Assembly (NCBI GenBank): GCA_963731745.1
Contig: CAVSWT010000024.1
Span: 248,001-312,000, forward strand
DNA from: CAVSWT01 sp963731745
GTDB lineage: Bacteria; Bacteroidota; Ignavibacteria; Ignavibacteriales; Ignavibacteriaceae
Direction of reading: 5' to 3'
Length of the DNA: 64,000 nucleotides
A program made the translations under genes and the position numbers. Positions 54,557-63,686 of this stretch are shown in pieces (position 1 is the stretch's first letter; each line of letters starts with the position of its first letter). The notes under the pieces were generated by a model. That model was not told where the DNA came from, did not search any database, and was given only the letters and a program-made list of their open reading frames with translations.

Positions 54557-56692
54557 TTAACGGGAGATTTTCGTCTTCGAATAATTTCCTGACTTTTTTA
54601 AAGTTTGGCTCATCAGCCATTCTTGTGAGTCAATCTTTTTATCGCCGTTTTCTATTTTGAATCTTGAATAAGTCATATCGCTATTTAAAAATCTTCCTTT
54701 AGTATTATCTTTCAGAGCAATTTTCACTAAAGTTTTTAGAAGATCTTCCTTTATTTTTTTATCTTCTATCGGGAATGCAATTTCAACTCTTCTATCTAGA
54801 TTTCTTTGCATCATATCTGCACTGCTTAAGTAGATATCTTCATTACCATTATTATAAAAATAAAAAAGACGGCTATGTTCAAGATATCTGCCGACCACAC
54901 TGATTACTTTTATGTTTTCACTTAAGCCTTCAACTCCGGGAACTAAGCAGCAAATTCCTCTAACAATTAAATCTACTTTAACACCGCTGTTGGAAGCCTC
55001 ATATAAAGCGCTTATTACTGCCGGATCAACTAATGAATTTAATTTTAAAATGATTTTGCCTTCTCCGCCGGCTTTAACATTTTCAACTTCCTGAAGAATT
55101 AAGTCAATCATCTTTGACCGCATGCTAATAGGAGATACAAATAATTTTTTAAACTCAGTCTGCTTTGAATATCCTGTAAGGTAATTAAAAATATCCGCAA
55201 CGTCAGTACATATATCATTGTCACATGTGAAAAAACCTAAATCGGTATAAAGTTTAGCTGTAGAAACATTATAATTTCCAGTAGATAAATGTGTATATCT
55301 TTTGACCCCATCAAATTCTTTTCTCACAATTAAAGTCATTTTGGCATGAGTTTTTAATCCAACCAAACCATACACTACATGCACGCCGACTTTTTCAAGT
55401 TCGCGCGCCCAAAATATATTATTCTCTTCATCGAAACGTGCTTTTAATTCAACCAGAACAGCGACCTGTTTGCCGCGTTCTGCCGCTTCAATTAAATATT
55501 TAACTATAGGAGAATTTAATCCTACGCGGTACAACGTCTGTTTTATAGCAAGCACATCAGGATCTTTTGATGCTTGTTTAATTAAATCAATAACAGGAGT
55601 GAATGAATGATAGGGATGATGCAGTATAATATCTTTTTGCCTTATAGTTGTAAAGATATCTTCTTCTTCTTCAAAAGGTTTAGGAATAACAGGATAATAT
55701 GGTTTTACTTTTAATTGATGAAGCGGCAGATCATAAAGCGACATTATATCACTTAAGCCCAATGGGCCGTCAATAATGTGAACGTCTTCTCTCTTTATTA
55801 ATAAATTTTCCATTAAAGTGTCCAGCATAAAATCGGGCATTTTGTTTGCGACTTCAAGGCGCACAACACTGCCAAATCTACGCTGACGAATATTTTCTTC
55901 AATTACACTTAAGAGATCATCAGCTTCATCTTCCTGTAATTCAATATCGGTATCTCTCGTTATTCTGAAACGATGAGCTTCAACAATTTCCAATCCCGGA
56001 AAGAGAAGAGAAAGATTATCTTTAATTATATCACCCAGCCAAACAAATTTTGCGCTGAATTGACCGTTTGTTTGAACTTTTTTATTCGGTTCAATTATTT
56101 TATCAATTTGTAAAAGCCGTGGTAAGATGCTTGGAACTTTCACTCTTGCAAAATGATTTTCTCCGTTTGGTTTACGTATTAAAATTGCGAGGCTTAAACT
56201 TAAATTAGAAATATAAGGGAATGGCCGTCCGGGATCGAAAGCAAGGGGAGTTAAAACGGGATAGATTTCTTTTTTAAAGTACTCCGTTAATATTTGTTTT
56301 TCTGTCTCAGAAAGATTTTTATAAACAGCAATCTCAATATTATTTTCTTTTAGTGATGGGACGACTTCGTTTGTCCATAAATTCATTATAGATTTTAACA
56401 TGGATTGAACACACTTCTCAATTTTTTGAAGCTGTTCAATCGGGGTAAGTCCATCAATTGAAGGTTCTAATACGCTTGCAACAATTTGTTCTTTTAAGCC
56501 GGAAACTCGAATCATATAAAATTCATCGAGGTTAGAATGAAAAATAGAAATGAACTTTACTTTTTCCAGCAAAGGTTGTTCAGGATCTAATGCTTCTTCC
56601 AATACCCGGCGATTGAACTCAATCCAGCTTAAATCACGATTGAAAAAATTCTTTGGATCATTATATTTTTTTAATAATTCTTTGGCTTGCAT
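54557..56692 (-). CDS. ppk1: polyphosphate kinase 1
   Basis: A 711-residue PPK1 that polymerises ATP gamma-phosphate into inorganic polyphosphate. The N-terminus FFNRDLSWIEFNRRVLEEA is typical, the catalytic HKD-like loop is VGLKTHAKMTLIVRKE with the phosphorylated His, and the second HKD is DRRVEIAFPI preceded by SSADMMQRNLDRR. Length and domain order match E. coli PPK1. It is probably cytoplasmic, membrane-associated. No ppx gene is near. Transcribed toward mrp with a 72-bp gap, so polyphosphate synthesis may be co-expressed with Fe-S genes, but this may be incidental. Confidence 0.95.
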   Translation of the reverse strand: MQAKELLKKYNDPKNFFNRDLSWIEFNRRVLEEALDPEQPLLEKVKFISIFHSNLDEFYMIRVSGLKEQIVASVLEPSIDGLTPIEQLQKIEKCVQSMLKSIMNLWTNEVVPSLKENNIEIAVYKNLSETEKQILTEYFKKEIYPVLTPLAFDPGRPFPYISNLSLSLAILIRKPNGENHFARVKVPSILPRLLQIDKIIEPNKKVQTNGQFSAKFVWLGDIIKDNLSLLFPGLEIVEAHRFRITRDTDIELQEDEADDLLSVIEENIRQRRFGSVVRLEVANKMPDFMLDTLMENLLIKREDVHIIDGPLGLSDIMSLYDLPLHQLKVKPYYPVIPKPFEEEEDIFTTIRQKDIILHHPYHSFTPVIDLIKQASKDPDVLAIKQTLYRVGLNSPIVKYLIEAAERGKQVAVLVELKARFDEENNIFWARELEKVGVHVVYGLVGLKTHAKMTLIVRKEFDGVKRYTHLSTGNYNVSTAKLYTDLGFFTCDNDICTDVADIFNYLTGYSKQTEFKKLFVSPISMRSKMIDLILQEVENVKAGGEGKIILKLNSLVDPAVISALYEASNSGVKVDLIVRGICCLVPGVEGLSENIKVISVVGRYLEHSRLFYFYNNGNEDIYLSSADMMQRNLDRRVEIAFPIEDKKIKEDLLKTLVKIALKDNTKGRFLNSDMTYSRFKIENGDKKIDSQEWLMSQTLKKSGNYSKTKISR

Positions 56693-56862
56693 ATACTATT
56701 TTTAATTTTTTGAATAAACAATATATACTTTTTAAAAGATTTTTTCTGTGCAAAAAGTTATTTTAATATTAGTTTAATATGTTCTTTAAGTAAAATTTTG
56801 CAGTTTAGAGCTACAATGAGGGGCGGAATGTGATGTTTAATTTAGGTTTTAACTTAATAATA

Positions 56863-56887
56863 TAATGCCGGAATCAATCCGGCATTA
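56863..56887 (-). terminator. hairpin after deoxyhypusine-synthase-family gene
   Basis: Perfect 10-bp stem TAATGCCGGA (56863-56872) with TCCGGCATTA (56878-56887) and a 5-nt loop. It lies 23 bp beyond the stop of the gene at 56911 on the minus strand. The downstream T tract is weak, so termination is likely but not strong. Confidence 0.6.
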
Positions 56888-56910
56888 CATAAAATATTTA
56901 AAATATTAAA

Positions 56911-57954
56911 TTAAACAGCGGTACTTTCTTCAGAATAAATCTTTTGAAATTCTCTCGGCTCTCTTTTTTTCCATGAACCCTTATGATATGCGTACCCGGT
57001 TATTAAAGGCATTGCAATAGTAGCTTCAGAATAAACCATTTGTTCGTGAGTTGTTTCAACTTTTCCCCAGGAACTTGCTTCTTTTAATGTCGAGCTGGAA
57101 AGTGCACCATCTCTTACGTCTGCAACTGTAATTTGGACCGCGAATTTGTGCATGGGTGCATCTTCTTCAAGGATATCTGCAGCAACAACAATATCTTGTG
57201 TAAAGTTTTTAGGTACTCCTCCTCCGATCATAAAAATGCCTGTTTCTTTGCAGTTCAATTTTATTTTTGTTAGTTCAAGAAAATCTTTCGCGGAATCAAT
57301 TGAAACATGCCGCCCTGGATTTTGAGTTTGATGAACTATAAACCCAAATCCAGCCGAGCAATCGGAAAAAGCGGGTACAAATATCGGGACGTTCTTTTTA
57401 TAGCAAGCGTAAATAACTGAGTCATCTACTTTTGGCCCGCCATTATTTTCAAGATATTTTCCAAATTCCCAGAGTAATTCTCTTGATGAATAAGGGCGTG
57501 GTTCAAGACTGTCAAATATTTTTCCGGTAGTTTCATCACAAATTCTTAATTCATCTTCATCAATATAAGTATCATAAATTCTGTCAATGTGCAAATCTCT
57601 TAATTCATTGTCATCACTAAAAGGAGTTCCTTTGTAATGTTTGAATCCAAGTGCTTCAAAAAAATCCTGGTCAACCATAATTGCGCCGGTTGAAACAATT
57701 GCATCAACCATATTATTCATCACTAAATCATAAACTACTTTTTTTAATCCAGCGCTGAATAGGCTTCCTGCTAAGGTTAAGATTATTCCGCATTCGCTTT
57801 CCTGCAGCATCATATCATAAATTCTTGCAGCACGATTTAAATCTCTTGCTGTAAAAGCCATATGTTCCATCGAATCCACGAGTGGAATAACATTATGCTG
57901 CTTAATATCAATGTGCTGAATTATATCTTTCAAATACTTCTTTTTATTTGCCAT
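56911..57954 (-). CDS. deoxyhypusine synthase-family protein
   Basis: A 347-residue NAD-dependent enzyme of the deoxyhypusine synthase fold. Family blocks visible include VPLVDSMEHMAFTARDLN, ILTLAGSLFSAGLKKV, and IGGGVPKNFTQDIVVAADIL with the catalytic Lys in GVPKN. Bacteria lack eIF5A, so the classical substrate is absent; several bacterial relatives instead work in polyamine synthesis (homospermidine-type transfer of an aminobutyl group from spermidine), and others are uncharacterised. No polyamine biosynthesis gene is adjacent. GGAG precedes the ATG by about 9 nt. The activity is inferred at family level only. Confidence 0.85.
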   Translation of the reverse strand: MANKKKYLKDIIQHIDIKQHNVIPLVDSMEHMAFTARDLNRAARIYDMMLQESECGIILTLAGSLFSAGLKKVVYDLVMNNMVDAIVSTGAIMVDQDFFEALGFKHYKGTPFSDDNELRDLHIDRIYDTYIDEDELRICDETTGKIFDSLEPRPYSSRELLWEFGKYLENNGGPKVDDSVIYACYKKNVPIFVPAFSDCSAGFGFIVHQTQNPGRHVSIDSAKDFLELTKIKLNCKETGIFMIGGGVPKNFTQDIVVAADILEEDAPMHKFAVQITVADVRDGALSSSTLKEASSWGKVETTHEQMVYSEATIAMPLITGYAYHKGSWKKREPREFQKIYSEESTAV

Positions 57955-58074
57955 CTCACAACTCCTTGATGAAAGTTTAATTTTCAGTTAAAATAAGATA
58001 ATAAATTATAAAGGGAAATAAATATAATGAAAATGGCGAAATAATAATTTGGATACTATCGAAACGAAGCTTTT

Positions 58075-59112
58075 TTAAAAAAACATTTTAGCAATTCTCA
58101 AAATTCCCTGCTTCCACGGAACTCGATGTGAAACGCCGCTTTTATGTTTGAATTCATCGAAATGTTCAACATACCATTTGTAGTTTCTTAATAGAGCGTC
58201 TTTATTGGAAAACTTTGGACGGAAGCCTAATACAATTTCCGCTTTTTCTATTGATACAAATGAATCTTTGGAAGCAGTTTCATAAACCCATTTATAAAGA
58301 GGGGAAAGATGCAGCGCTTCAAGTATTCTTAATGTCCAAATAATTGGTTTTTCCGGAAGGCCAACTATTTTTTTCCCAAACCCTGCGTAATCTAGAACAG
58401 CCTGGTAATCTTCTTTCATTGTAGTAAAATTTTTTGCACCTATATTAAAAGTATCATTAACATTTTTTTCGGGATGAGTAGCACATAAATAAATTGCATC
58501 ACACAAATCTTCGACATCTAACAACTGATAACGGTTTCGTCCATTGCCAATCATTGGAAATCCTTTGCCGTCTTTGGCCCAATCAAAAAGCAGATCGAAA
58601 ACACCGAGCCGTTCAGGCCCAATAAAAGATTTTGGACGAATAATTGAGATGCACATTCCATTCTTTCTATAAAACATACATTCTTTTTCAGCAAGAATTT
58701 TTGCTTTACCATATGGACCAACACCATCAAGCTTATCATCTTCATACAAAGGATGATGATCAGGTATTCCATATACGGCAGTAGATGAAATGTGAATGAA
58801 TCTCTTCACATTGTGCTGCTTAGCTGCTTCAAGTAAATTTTTAGTTCCATCTACATCCGTGGATAAAATATCTTCCGGTTTATACAAAGGAAGCGCAGCA
58901 GCAGTATGTATAATTATATCAATGCCTTTAACAGCTTCATCTACAGCATTTTTATTTCTAATATCATTTTGAATGATTTTGATGTCATCTTTAATATCCG
59001 GGTAATCAAATTCGGCGATGTCGTAGGAAACCACTTCGTGATTACGGGCGTGCAAATATCTGACTAAATTAATGCCTAAAAATCCAGCACCCCCGGTTAT
59101 GAGAAATTTCAT
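58075..59112 (-). CDS. NAD-dependent nucleotide-sugar epimerase/dehydratase family protein
   Basis: A 345-residue short-chain dehydrogenase/reductase (extended type). The NAD motif is FLITGGAGFLGINLV, the substrate side includes HISSTAVYGIPDHHPLYE, and the catalytic Tyr-x-x-x-Lys is GPYGKAKILAEKE. Many homologues with the same ends act as UDP-sugar epimerases or 3-beta-hydroxysteroid-like dehydrogenases. The exact sugar is not visible. It lies upstream of the deoxyhypusine-synthase-like gene on the same strand, 120 bp apart, without an obvious link. It would act in the cytoplasm. Confidence 0.88.
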   Translation of the reverse strand: MKFLITGGAGFLGINLVRYLHARNHEVVSYDIAEFDYPDIKDDIKIIQNDIRNKNAVDEAVKGIDIIIHTAAALPLYKPEDILSTDVDGTKNLLEAAKQHNVKRFIHISSTAVYGIPDHHPLYEDDKLDGVGPYGKAKILAEKECMFYRKNGMCISIIRPKSFIGPERLGVFDLLFDWAKDGKGFPMIGNGRNRYQLLDVEDLCDAIYLCATHPEKNVNDTFNIGAKNFTTMKEDYQAVLDYAGFGKKIVGLPEKPIIWTLRILEALHLSPLYKWVYETASKDSFVSIEKAEIVLGFRPKFSNKDALLRNYKWYVEHFDEFKHKSGVSHRVPWKQGILRIAKMFF

Positions 59113-59262
59113 TATTTTATCATCTTTAATGGTTAAAAAATCGAAATTAAAATTAGTAATTTTGCCCCCGGCTTCAAAACAGCGTTAGCTGAAACAAAAT
59201 TTAAATGCTGAAGTATATTGAGTCTTGAATAAGAAATTGCTTTAGACTATGTTAAAATAATT

Positions 59263-60024
59263 ATGAATTCGACATTAATAAAATTTGATGATAACAATTA
59301 TTTTTTAGGCATTTCTGTGTCTTTGATTTTACATGCACTGCTTATTTTAATTGCTGTTTTTATTTTAAATACAACCTTTAGTAAATCACATCAGACTAAT
59401 TCTTACGTTCAAGTATTCATGAATGAATTTGAAAATATTGCCAAAACAGAGGTAGTAAAAGAAGAAAAAATTTCAAAAGATAATTCGTATTTAAAACCAA
59501 AAGAGTCAGAAGAAACCAAAATAATTAAGAAGAAAAATATTGAAGAAAAGGAAGATGTTCTCAACAACAATCAAATATCATATTTAAATTTTTCAGAATC
59601 CAATGCTGATACTGCTAATCTTGATCAAATATATAGGGAAGCAACATTAAAGGTATCAATGAGATATCCGAAAGGCTGGACTTATGTAGATCAAAATATA
59701 AATAATAAGCTTGATGGCGTTACTTTCTGGTCAGTGAAAGGAAATTATAATCCTCCACCATACATTCACGTTGATGTAAAAGAAAAATATTTATTTAATG
59801 AAAGCAGATTTAAAAATAAAAGAATAGAAAAAAATTATGTAATTTATTATAACGATCCTGTCGAGTTAGCCGGACAGATTTCTCAAATCCTTTATATAAG
59901 AACAGAAGACGAAGAAGACTTTAGCATTAAATTGATTATGAACGACAAGGATTCATTTAAATCATTTCAGCCTGAATTTTTTGGTATGATAAAAACTTTT
60001 AAGTTTGGGAAACATTATTTTTAA
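59263..60024 (+). CDS. single-span envelope protein with TonB-like N-terminus
   Basis: A 253-residue protein with one N-terminal membrane segment (residues 15-36, GISVSLILHALLILIAVFIL) in the position and with the embedded Ser-x-x-x-His pattern seen in TonB/TolA N-termini. A charged Lys/Glu-rich linker (residues 63-100) follows, then a globular periplasmic domain from about residue 120 (LKVSMRYPKGWTYVDQNI, through LAGQISQILYIRTED). The C-terminal part is not a TonB domain and resembles PsbP/lipoprotein-type beta folds at most. Function unknown. It is followed 30 bp later by a DUF4412 protein, probably in the same operon. Confidence 0.6.
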   Translation: MNSTLIKFDDNNYFLGISVSLILHALLILIAVFILNTTFSKSHQTNSYVQVFMNEFENIAKTEVVKEEKISKDNSYLKPKESEETKIIKKKNIEEKEDVLNNNQISYLNFSESNADTANLDQIYREATLKVSMRYPKGWTYVDQNINNKLDGVTFWSVKGNYNPPPYIHVDVKEKYLFNESRFKNKRIEKNYVIYYNDPVELAGQISQILYIRTEDEEDFSIKLIMNDKDSFKSFQPEFFGMIKTFKFGKHYF

Positions 60025-60054
60025 TTACTAATTAAAGCAAATTGAGGAGGGCCT

Positions 60055-60753
60055 ATGTCACGGTATTTAAATTTCAAAATTGCTGCTATTATTATTCTGT
60101 TAATTTTCACTGCCGTTATTAATAATTTTGCACAATCCGATTTTGAAGGCAAAGTTATAATGAATGTAAAGAGTGACGATAAAGAAACAAACATCAACTT
60201 TTTAGTTAAAGGAAACAAAACTTTAATTCAAATGGCGGACGAAGAAAAAGCAAATATGATTATGGATTCTAAAGACAAAAAGATGATTATAATTATGCCT
60301 GAACAAAAAATGTATATGGAAATGGATATGAATATGATGAAAGGGCTTGCTTCAAAAATGGGAAAAAGTGATCAGTCAGAGAAGGCAGGCAAGAAGGATG
60401 GAGATTTTGAAATGACTGGTGAAACGAAAAAAATAAATGGATACGATTGCGAAAAGTGGGTTTATACTGATGATAACGGGGCAAAGACTGAAGCATGGAT
60501 GACTAAAGAATTAGGAAATTTCATGGGGTTCAGCAATCCAATGATGAATGATGAAGCAACTAGCTGGCAAAAGAAAATTGAAGGACAGGGCTATTTTCCA
60601 ATGCTGGCTATACATTATGATGATGATGGTGAAGTAGAGAGTTCAATGGAAGTTAAATCTGTAGAGAAAAAATCTTTGGATGCAAGTATGTTTGAAGTGC
60701 CTGCTGGATATAAAAAATTCAGTATGCCCATGATGAATCAAGGACAGAATTAA
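60055..60753 (+). CDS. DUF4412 domain exported protein
   Basis: A 232-residue protein with a signal peptide (AAIIILLIFTAVINNFAQ) and a DUF4412 domain: SDFEGKVIMNV, NINFLVKGNKTLIQM, and IIIMPEQKMYMEMDMNMMK. The mature part is Met- and Lys-rich. DUF4412 proteins are predicted periplasmic or outer-membrane proteins with unknown role; a LolA-like lipid-binding fold has been suggested by analogy, not shown here. GGAGG lies 5 to 6 nt upstream of the ATG. It ends before a strong terminator. Confidence 0.82.
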   Translation: MSRYLNFKIAAIIILLIFTAVINNFAQSDFEGKVIMNVKSDDKETNINFLVKGNKTLIQMADEEKANMIMDSKDKKMIIIMPEQKMYMEMDMNMMKGLASKMGKSDQSEKAGKKDGDFEMTGETKKINGYDCEKWVYTDDNGAKTEAWMTKELGNFMGFSNPMMNDEATSWQKKIEGQGYFPMLAIHYDDDGEVESSMEVKSVEKKSLDASMFEVPAGYKKFSMPMMNQGQN

Positions 60754-60768
60754 ATATTATTATTATCT

Positions 60769-60796
60769 AAACCCGGTTTTTTGAGAAACCGGGTTT
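60769..60796 (+). terminator. rho-independent terminator after DUF4412 gene
   Basis: Perfect 11-bp stem AAACCCGGTTT (60769-60779) with AAACCGGGTTT (60786-60796) and a 6-nt loop, 15 bp after the DUF4412 stop. It isolates that gene from the ribosomal cluster that follows. Confidence 0.8.
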
Positions 60797-60910
60797 ACAA
60801 TTATAAGTGGCAATTAACTTCATTCAATCGCCCCATTCACTATATATACCTTACAAATCAAATATTTTTGAGGGTTAAGTTATCAAAGAATAATTTCACC
60901 TCATTTTTTC

Positions 60911-60939
60911 TTGACTTTCAAACCGGTTAAACTTAAATT
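60911..60939 (+). promoter_or_regulatory. candidate sigma-70-type promoter for the L13/S9 operon
   Basis: TTGACT (60911-60916), 17-nt spacer, then TAAATT (60934-60939). It lies 45 nt before the rplM start and after the upstream terminator, in the only gap of the ribosomal cluster that must contain the promoter. This is a classical minus-35/minus-10 arrangement, unlike the TAnnTTTG sites elsewhere. Confidence 0.45.
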
Positions 60940-60984
60940 TCTGCTCTTTATTTGAAATGATTTTAGGTTTCGGAGGAAAATAGC

Positions 60985-61425
60985 GTGAAACAAGAAAAAT
61001 TAACCAGATTCATCAGCACAGAAGATGCAGATAGAAAATGGTATGTGGTTGATGCAAAAGATCAAGTATTAGGAAGATTGGCTTCAAAAGTTGCCAGTAT
61101 AATTAGAGGTAAAACTAAACCTACCTTCTCTCCTAATGCTGATACTGGTGATTTCGTTGTGATTGTAAATGCTGAGAAAGTTAAAATGACTGGGAAAAGA
61201 GAATTGTTGAAGACTTACGCACACCATTCGGGATATCCGGGAGGATTAAAAGTTCAATCTTTTGAAGAATTGATGGCAAAGAAACCTGAATTTGTTTTAG
61301 AGAATGCTGTTAAAGGTATGCTGCCTAAAAACAGATTAGGGAAAAAATTGATAAAAAAATTAAAAGTTTATTCCGGCGAATCACACCCACATCAAGCTCA
61401 AAAGCCTGAAACAATAAGTTTATAA
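60985..61425 (+). CDS. rplM: 50S ribosomal protein L13
   Basis: A 146-residue protein with the L13 sequence blocks WYVVDAKDQVLGRLASKVAS, IRGKTKPTFSPNADTGDFVVIVNA, and GMLPKNRLGKKLIKKLKVY. It binds 23S rRNA early in assembly of the large subunit. It starts with GTG; GGAGG at 60972-60976 is 8 nt before it. It is followed by rpsI after 10 bp, the usual L13-S9 order. Confidence 0.97.
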   Translation: MKQEKLTRFISTEDADRKWYVVDAKDQVLGRLASKVASIIRGKTKPTFSPNADTGDFVVIVNAEKVKMTGKRELLKTYAHHSGYPGGLKVQSFEELMAKKPEFVLENAVKGMLPKNRLGKKLIKKLKVYSGESHPHQAQKPETISL

Positions 61426-61435
61426 CGGAGAGAAA

Positions 61436-61822
61436 ATGGCAGATCAAATATATGTAGGTAGAAGAAAAACAGCAGTTGCACGCGTAATTCTGAGAAACGG
61501 AAATGGAAAGGTAACCGTAAATGGGAAAGAATTTGAAAAAGTTTTTCCCATGCTCTTGAATAGAGAAGATATACTTACTCCATTAAAAGCAACTGAAACA
61601 GAAGGCTCCTACGATGTAATTGTTAATGTTAATGGCGGCGGCACCACAGGTCAAGCAGGCGCTGTAAAACTTGGTATTGCTAGAGCATTGGTTGCTATCA
61701 ATCCGGATTTCAGAAAAGATTTAAAGCCTGATGGATTATTGACAAGAGATCCTAGAATGGTTGAACGTAAGAAACCCGGCAGGCCAAAAGCTCGTAAAAG
61801 ATTTCAGTTTTCTAAAAGATAA
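61436..61822 (+). CDS. rpsI: 30S ribosomal protein S9
   Basis: A 128-residue protein with S9 hallmarks VGRRKTAVARVILRNGNG and GTTGQAGAVKLGIARALV, and the conserved C-terminal tail KARKRFQFSKR, whose last residues contact P-site tRNA. The ATG is 10 nt after the rplM stop; GGAG serves as the ribosome site. The tail ends in KR as expected, so the gene is complete. Confidence 0.97.
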   Translation: MADQIYVGRRKTAVARVILRNGNGKVTVNGKEFEKVFPMLLNREDILTPLKATETEGSYDVIVNVNGGGTTGQAGAVKLGIARALVAINPDFRKDLKPDGLLTRDPRMVERKKPGRPKARKRFQFSKR

Positions 61823-61928
61823 TTTATTTAATAACACTATTCATACTTTCGGATTTACCCCCTGTGTCCCATTCTAAAAAGGGATTAAAGGTAAAGGTGA
61901 AGAAGGTAGAAGATAAACAGGAGCAAAA

Positions 61929-62735
61929 ATGCAAAAAGTTGAATTAACTCAGCTTATTGAAGCTGGGGCACATTTCGGTCACTTAACACGTCGCTGGAAT
62001 CCCAAAATGAAGCCATATATCTTTATGGAAAAAAATGGGATTCACATCATTGATCTTAAAAAAACTCAGCAAAACATTGTAGACAGTGCTGAAAAACTAG
62101 CCGCATTAGTTTCAGAGGGCAAAAAAGTTTTGTTTGTCGGAACTAAAAAGCAAGCAAAGAATGTTATTGAACAGGAAGCAAAAAGAAGCGAATCAAACTG
62201 GGTAAGTGAAAGATGGCTGGGCGGAATGCTTACTAATTTTTCCACAATTAGAAAAAGTATTAAAAGATTAACCAATATTGAAAAGCAGGAAACCGACGGA
62301 ACTTTTGATAAAATCACAAAAAAGGAAAGACTATTTTTAACAAGAGAAAAAGATAAGCTGAAAAAAGTTCTTGAAGGTGTTGAAACGATGAATAGGCTTC
62401 CGGGTGCTATGTTTGTTGTTGATATTAAAAAAGAATCAATTGCAATTAAAGAAGCAAAAAGATTAAATATACCCGTCTTCGCTGTAGTTGATACAAATTG
62501 CGATCCTGATCCTGTTGATTATTTAATTCCGGCAAACGATGACGCTGTAAAAACAGTTGAATTAATAGTTAGATATATGGCAGATGCTGTTATGGAAGGC
62601 AACATGAAAGCCAAAGAACATAAAGCTGAAGAAGCTGCCGAAAACGAAAGAATCAAAAAACAACGCGAAGAACAAAAAGCCGAAGCGAAAGAAAAGGCTC
62701 AAGCAAAAGAAAATGCTGAAGCTTCGGAAAAATAA
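61929..62735 (+). CDS. rpsB: 30S ribosomal protein S2
   Basis: A 268-residue protein with S2 blocks LIEAGAHFGHLTRRWNPKMKPYIF, NWVSERWLGGMLTNFSTI, and PVFAVVDTNCDPDPVDYLIPAN. It assembles late into the small subunit and recruits S1. The C-terminus is extended by a charged Glu/Lys/Ala tail (after residue 225), common in this phylum. GGAG lies 6 nt before the ATG. The 106-bp gap from rpsI contains short A-rich hairpin-poor DNA with no recognised leader. Confidence 0.97.
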   Translation: MQKVELTQLIEAGAHFGHLTRRWNPKMKPYIFMEKNGIHIIDLKKTQQNIVDSAEKLAALVSEGKKVLFVGTKKQAKNVIEQEAKRSESNWVSERWLGGMLTNFSTIRKSIKRLTNIEKQETDGTFDKITKKERLFLTREKDKLKKVLEGVETMNRLPGAMFVVDIKKESIAIKEAKRLNIPVFAVVDTNCDPDPVDYLIPANDDAVKTVELIVRYMADAVMEGNMKAKEHKAEEAAENERIKKQREEQKAEAKEKAQAKENAEASEK

Positions 62736-62755
62736 ATTAAAGGAAAATTTTTATC

Positions 62756-63613
62756 ATGGCTATTACTGCTGCACAAGTTAATGAATTAAGACAAAAAACC
62801 GGCGCCGGTATGATGGATTGTAAAAAAGCGCTTACCGAAGCTGATGGTGATATAACAAAAGCAATTGAAATTTTAAGAAAAAAAGGCGCTTCAGTTGCTG
62901 CTAAAAGAGCTGAGAAATCCGCAAACGAAGGTTTGATTGTAACCAAAGTTTCTGAAGATGGAACAAAGGGCGTTATGGTTGAAGTGAATTGTGAAACTGA
63001 CTTCGTTGCTAATAGTGATGACTTTACTGGCTTTGCTAAATCAGTCACGGACACTGTTTTTAATTCCGAACCAAAAAATGTTGAAACTCTGTTAAATGAA
63101 AATCCTGAATTGAAAACTAAATTGAATGATGTACTTGGTAAAGTTGGAGAAAAAATTGAAATCTCAAGGTTTGCCATTGAAAATTCTAAGGATAGCTTAG
63201 TTGTTGATTATGTTCATTTAGGTTCAAAGTTAGGCGTTTTAGTAAAATTTGACAAAGTTACTTCTAATAAAGAAGAGTTGACAAACATTGGAAAAGATAT
63301 TGCGATGCAGGTTGCCGCAATGAAACCAATCAGCGTTTACAGAGAAGAAATTTCTAAAGATGTGATTGAGAAAGAAATTGAAATATATAAAGAAGTTGCA
63401 AAAAAAGAAGGCAAGCCTGAACAAATATTAGATAAAATTGCAACAGGTAAATTGAACAAGTTCTATCAGGAAAATTGTTTGATCGAACAAATGTTCATCA
63501 AAGATAATTCTAAAGTAGTTGGTGATTTAATCAAGCAATTCAATTCAAAAAATGGAACAGAAGTGAAGCTTTCTTTGTTTCACCGGTTTCATCTGAGTGA
63601 CGAAAATAAATAA
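62756..63613 (+). CDS. tsf: elongation factor Ts
   Basis: A 285-residue nucleotide-exchange factor for EF-Tu. Hallmarks: N-terminal UBA-like domain VNELRQKTGAGMMDCKKALTEADGD, then VEVNCETDFVANSDDF, and VVDYVHLGSKLGVLV. It follows rpsB by 20 bp and is ended by a strong terminator before pyrH. C-terminal part is intact. The order rpsB-tsf-pyrH is the standard bacterial one. Confidence 0.97.
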   Translation: MAITAAQVNELRQKTGAGMMDCKKALTEADGDITKAIEILRKKGASVAAKRAEKSANEGLIVTKVSEDGTKGVMVEVNCETDFVANSDDFTGFAKSVTDTVFNSEPKNVETLLNENPELKTKLNDVLGKVGEKIEISRFAIENSKDSLVVDYVHLGSKLGVLVKFDKVTSNKEELTNIGKDIAMQVAAMKPISVYREEISKDVIEKEIEIYKEVAKKEGKPEQILDKIATGKLNKFYQENCLIEQMFIKDNSKVVGDLIKQFNSKNGTEVKLSLFHRFHLSDENK

Positions 63614-63622
63614 TCTTTTATC

Positions 63623-63655
63623 AAAAAGGTCTTAATTATATTAAGACCTTTTTTT
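63623..63655 (+). terminator. rho-independent terminator after tsf
   Basis: Perfect 13-bp stem AAAAAGGTCTTAA (63623-63635) with TTAAGACCTTTTT (63641-63653) and a 5-nt loop, followed by further T. It separates tsf from pyrH, which would then need its own promoter or partial read-through. Confidence 0.85.
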
Positions 63656-63686
63656 ATATTTAATCCCACACAATTGAAATATTTTT

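Noticed and set aside
60381..60395. GGCAGGCAAG as another copy of the GCCTGCC element
   Set aside because: It lacks the TGCCGGCA core and fits ordinary Lys/Gly codons in the DUF4412 protein.
61823..61928. Ribosomal-protein leader before rpsB
   Set aside because: The gap is 106 bp, A-rich, and shows no stable hairpin resembling a known S2 leader.
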